Assembly: GCA_045649265.1 (NCBI GenBank) | Contig: JAZRPO010000077.1 | Span: forward strand, 1 to 9,046 | Reading direction: 5' to 3' | From: SIG480 sp045649265 | GTDB taxonomy: Bacteria > Bacillota > Clostridia > Oscillospirales > JAAYXM01 | DNA length: 9,046 bases | Shown here: positions 6,564 to 9,046 of the stretch, one piece after another | How the letters are laid out: the number at the start of each line of letters is the position of its first letter | Numbering within the stretch: the first letter of the stretch is position 1 | Made by a program: the position numbers and the translations under genes | Notes under the pieces: generated by a model | The model's database searches: none | Seen by the model: the letters and a program-made list of their open reading frames with translations, nothing else | Told to the model about the DNA's origin: nothing

Positions 6564-7608
6564 CGCCTACACCTGCCTTCTCCGTTTTTGCGCCGAATCT
6601 GTGTGGAATAAAGGCGCGGTCTATAAAGCCCGATAGGCAGTTCATTATGAGAATTGCAAAGGTAACACCCTCGTTGTATGCCCCGAAATATCTAAAAAGC
6701 ACAGTCAGAACTCCGCAACCGATGCCGTATATTACCCTGCCTCGCGGAGAGGTAGGGCTTGTGGTATAGTCTGTTGCCATAAAAACCGCTCCAAGCAGAA
6801 GCCCTCCTGACAGCACGCTGAAAAGCGACCACAAGTAATTCGCATTGCCTCCCAACGGAAAAATGAAGGTGAGCAATGCTACCGTCAGAACATATGATGA
6901 GGAAATATGAACTGTTATAACCCCACGGATGAGCAAATATATCGCCGCCGCAACAATAACAACCGCAGAAACCTCGCCCATACAGCCTGCAACATTTCCC
7001 AGTGCAGCATCGCGGAGACTTGTAATAACGTCAACATCTCCCATTGCCGTAGCCGGAAGATATCCGAGCTTCATTTTTGCAAGCGGAGTGACAGATGCAA
7101 TTACATCAAGTGAAAGATTTTCGCGCGCAACCCGCCCGAAAACCGGAAGCGCCCCTGCCCCAAGGCTCGGCTTTGTCCATAACGAAATAAGAGCCGGCCA
7201 GGAGAACAGAAATGCCTGTGCCGAGAGTGCAGGATTGAGAAAGTTCTTCCCAAGCCCGCCATAAAGCTGCTTTACTACAACTATTGCAAAGAAGCTTCCG
7301 ATTATCGGCATCCAGAAAGGTGCGGATACAGGAAGGCACAGCGCAATAAGAATCCCCGTGACCACCGCAGACAAATCCCATACCGTCGCAGGCTTTTTTA
7401 CAAGGCGGCAATAGCCCCATTCAAAGCCAACGGATGAGATGACGGATATAACAGAAAGAGAAAGCGCCCTGAAACCGAAGAAATATATCGCCATAATAAG
7501 AGGAAACAGAAGTGCAATTATTACATCGAGCATTATTGAACGAGTGTTCTCTTCTGTTCTTATATGCGGAGCTGATGACATCAGAAGCTGTTTTTTATTA
7601 ATTCTCAT
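6553..7608 (-). CDS. rnfD: RnfD membrane flavoprotein subunit
   Basis: RnfD is a polytopic membrane subunit with covalent FMN, central to ion translocation in Rnf and the related NqrB. This 351-residue form is normal in length. Signature segments are SSAPHIRTEENTRSIM (11-26), LYGGLGKNFLNPA (115-127), GNVAGCMGEVSA (204-215) and FMATDYTTSPTSPRGR (276-291). The FMN site, normally [ST][GS]ATPL, reads ASVTPL (171-176). The acceptor Thr174 (ACT, 7087-7089) is kept while the residue before it is Val rather than Ala. Around nine hydrophobic helices are visible, in blocks at 25-113 and 214-333. The frame reaches an ATG at 7632, but the ATG at 7608 has GGAGGT 8 nt upstream and starts just before the conserved segment. 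It overlaps the end of rnfC by 11 nt. Confidence 0.95.
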   Translation of the reverse strand: MRINKKQLLMSSAPHIRTEENTRSIMLDVIIALLFPLIMAIYFFGFRALSLSVISVISSVGFEWGYCRLVKKPATVWDLSAVVTGILIALCLPVSAPFWMPIIGSFFAIVVVKQLYGGLGKNFLNPALSAQAFLFSWPALISLWTKPSLGAGALPVFGRVARENLSLDVIASVTPLAKMKLGYLPATAMGDVDVITSLRDAALGNVAGCMGEVSAVVIVAAAIYLLIRGVITVHISSSYVLTVALLTFIFPLGGNANYLWSLFSVLSGGLLLGAVFMATDYTTSPTSPRGRVIYGIGCGVLTVLFRYFGAYNEGVTFAILIMNCLSGFIDRAFIPHRFGAKTEKAGVGDEE

Positions 7609-8938
7609 TTGTATCGACCTCCGAACCTTCAAAAGAAGCTTGACTCAATTTGTTCTTAACTGTCCGGAATGCTGCCACGAGGGAAATTCTGGCCGGGCAG
7701 ACATATGCACAGCACCCGCACTCGATACAATCTGAAACGTTATAGTTTCTGCACTCAGAAAGCTTGCCTGCGCGATATGCCCGGTAAATATAAAGCGGCA
7801 TGAGGTTCATTGGACACGCGCCTACGCATTTTCCGCAGTGAATACAGCTTGTCTCACTCTTTGCGCCGCTCTCTCCCTCACAGAAAGCAAGCAGCCCGCT
7901 CGTGCCTTTTATGACCGGAACATCAAGAGATGCCTGAGAAAGCCCCGTCATTGGTCCGCCCATAATTATTTTTCCCGGATGTTCAAGGAAGCCACCGCAA
8001 GCATCAAATAGCTTACCAATGGGCGTTCCTATTCTTACAAGAAGATTTTTAGGGTTTGCAACTGCACTTCCTGCGACCGTAACAACGCGCGAAGTAAGCG
8101 CAACCCCCTCGCTTACAGCCCTTGCCAGAGCCGCCGAAGTAGAAGCATTTATTAAGAGCACGCCCGCCTCTGAGCCATCCTGCCCGACAGGAAGCTTCCT
8201 GCCGGTTATGCTCTCAATAATCTGCCTTTCAGCACCCTGGGGATATCTTGTATGCACAATGCAGAGCTTACCGCCCGGCTTCTTCGCAAGATACCTTCGA
8301 AACTCTGCAATAGCTCCTGCCTTATCAGAGGAAACTGCCATATATACATTTTTTATTCCGAGGGCGCGCGCCACAACTGCCGCGCCGTTGTAGACCTCCT
8401 CGGTATATTCAATCATAACTCTGTTATCTGCGCTCAAATAAGGCTCACACTCTGCACCATTTATGATAAGAGTGTCAACCTTACCCTCGCAAGCGAGAAG
8501 CTTTTCAGAAAGAGGGAAAGCACTTCCCGAGAGCCCGACAATCCCTGCTTCACGTGCAATAAGCGCAAGCTCTTTGAGGTCAACGGTCCTGAATCTGTCA
8601 TGAACGGGAGGAATCTCAACGCTCTCGTCGGTAAAATCGTTTTTTATCACAATCGACAGAACCTTTTCTCCGCTTGGATGAAGCCTTGGCTCAATGGCTG
8701 TGACCGTGCCCGAAACAGACGCAAAAACCGGAGCCGACATAGCCTGGGCGCTTTCGCCTATTTTCTGACCGAGAAGAACTCTGTCTCCCACACTGACAAT
8801 CGGGTTGTTGATAACACCTTTATGCATTAAAAGAGGAATGACTACCTCGGATGGAGAATCCATCTCCTCTATGAGCTTTTTCATCAATCCTGACTTTTTT
8901 CCTTCAAGTTGAATTCCGCCCTTAAAATTAACAGGCAT
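7598..8938 (-). CDS. rnfC: RnfC NADH-side subunit, divergent nucleotide loop
   Basis: RnfC is the peripheral cytoplasmic subunit that exchanges electrons with NAD(H) through FMN and two [4Fe-4S] clusters. It has 446 residues, normal length. In order: an N-terminal RnfC barrel-like domain (FKGGI at 5-9, GQKIGE at 57-62, SAPVFASVSGTV at 68-79), a 51-kDa-type FMN/NADH domain (about 125-300) with NGAECEPYL (160-168), an SLBB-like region, then CIHCGKCVGACP (365-376) and CIECGCCAYVCP (404-415), two full cluster motifs. The glycine-rich loop that is usually GxGGAxFPT reads GLSGSAFPL (135-143), with Ser137 (TCG, 8528-8530) and Ser139 (AGT, 8522-8524) in place of conserved Gly and Ala. The ATG at 8938 is chosen over 8959 because GAGGTG lies 6 nt upstream and the protein then starts just before FKGGI. 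It is first in the operon. Confidence 0.95.
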   Translation of the reverse strand: MPVNFKGGIQLEGKKSGLMKKLIEEMDSPSEVVIPLLMHKGVINNPIVSVGDRVLLGQKIGESAQAMSAPVFASVSGTVTAIEPRLHPSGEKVLSIVIKNDFTDESVEIPPVHDRFRTVDLKELALIAREAGIVGLSGSAFPLSEKLLACEGKVDTLIINGAECEPYLSADNRVMIEYTEEVYNGAAVVARALGIKNVYMAVSSDKAGAIAEFRRYLAKKPGGKLCIVHTRYPQGAERQIIESITGRKLPVGQDGSEAGVLLINASTSAALARAVSEGVALTSRVVTVAGSAVANPKNLLVRIGTPIGKLFDACGGFLEHPGKIIMGGPMTGLSQASLDVPVIKGTSGLLAFCEGESGAKSETSCIHCGKCVGACPMNLMPLYIYRAYRAGKLSECRNYNVSDCIECGCCAYVCPARISLVAAFRTVKNKLSQASFEGSEVDTNEN

Positions 8939-9002
8939 CTTCTTCACCTCGCATATCATGATCCTTTTAAAAAGATTGGTTTAAAAATAATTATACACAT
9001 CT

Positions 9003-9031
9003 ATTTTACACTAAATCTCCGAATCTTGCAA
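9003..9031 (-). promoter_or_regulatory. Promoter of the rnf operon
   Basis: On the minus strand, TTGCAA (9031-9026) and TAAAAT (9008-9003) are separated by 17 bp, a good sigma-A pair. Transcription should start near 8996, giving a leader of about 58 nt before rnfC with no evident riboswitch or attenuator hairpin. A second -10-like TATAAT lies at 8995-8990 but has no good -35 partner. The operon then runs without an internal terminator to 2842. Confidence 0.55.
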
Positions 9032-9046
9032 GTATTACGGGAGTAA

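Noticed and set aside
6929..7264. Open frame of 111 codons on the plus strand
   Set aside because: It is a shadow of rnfD, composition-driven and without a start signal.
8252..8830. Open frame of 192 codons on the plus strand
   Set aside because: It is antisense to rnfC, has no recognisable product and is explained by codon use in the real gene.
8939..9046. Possible riboswitch or leader peptide ahead of rnfC
   Set aside because: The predicted leader is only about 58 nt, and no conserved aptamer, attenuator hairpin or short open frame with a ribosome binding site is visible.
1..9046. Mobile elements, CRISPR array, tRNA or rRNA
   Set aside because: No spaced direct repeats, terminal inverted repeats, transposase or integrase motifs, or structural RNA signatures were seen on either strand.

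Overview
The window looks like a chromosomal segment of an anaerobic Clostridia-type Firmicute, perhaps from the gut Oscillospirales/Ruminococcaceae area. That placement is inferred from strong AGGAGG-type ribosome binding sites, sigma-A-like promoters, a Gram-positive lipobox, a short malic enzyme and the rnfCDGEAB gene order typical of Clostridia. Nothing suggests phage, IS or CRISPR content.

Layout. (1) 1-267: intergenic, with a terminator for a gene left of the window (about 43-73), a coding-like antisense remnant (about 102-245) and a promoter (207-235). (2) Plus strand, 268-1511: a small lipoprotein gene and a short-chain dehydrogenase/reductase gene 26 nt apart, ending in a terminator hairpin (1514-1545) shared with the convergent next gene. 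(3) Minus strand, 1557-2729: an NAD(P)-dependent malic enzyme with its own extended -10 promoter at 2782-2811. (4) Minus strand, 8938 down to 2880: one long operon, rnfC-rnfD-rnfG-rnfE-rnfA-rnfB plus a seventh gene for a membrane-anchored DUF4015-like protein, with a promoter at 9003-9031 and a strong terminator at 2842-2877. Most genes overlap by 4 or 11 nt or are separated by 15-17 nt.

Function. A standard Rnf complex moves electrons between reduced ferredoxin and NAD+ and pumps Na+ or H+. Six subunits are recognisable here, and the flavin-attachment threonines of RnfG and RnfD and both ferredoxin-type clusters of RnfC are present. The complex is nevertheless strikingly divergent. All four cysteines that normally hold the intramembrane [2Fe-2S] cluster between RnfA and RnfE are replaced (Glu28 and Thr108 in RnfA, Thr26 and Gly109 in RnfE). 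RnfB lacks the N-terminal four-cysteine Fes domain usually found between its membrane helix and the ferredoxin-like domains. RnfC has serine substitutions in its glycine-rich nucleotide/FMN loop. The genes are intact and tightly coupled, so this looks like a re-engineered Rnf-type complex rather than decay. It is the main candidate here for an undescribed variant system. The seventh gene, which has lost the signature acidic residues of DUF4015 glycosidase-like proteins, may be an accessory exoplasmic subunit; that is inference. The malic enzyme supplies NAD(P)H and pyruvate and is metabolically compatible, but it is a separate transcription unit.
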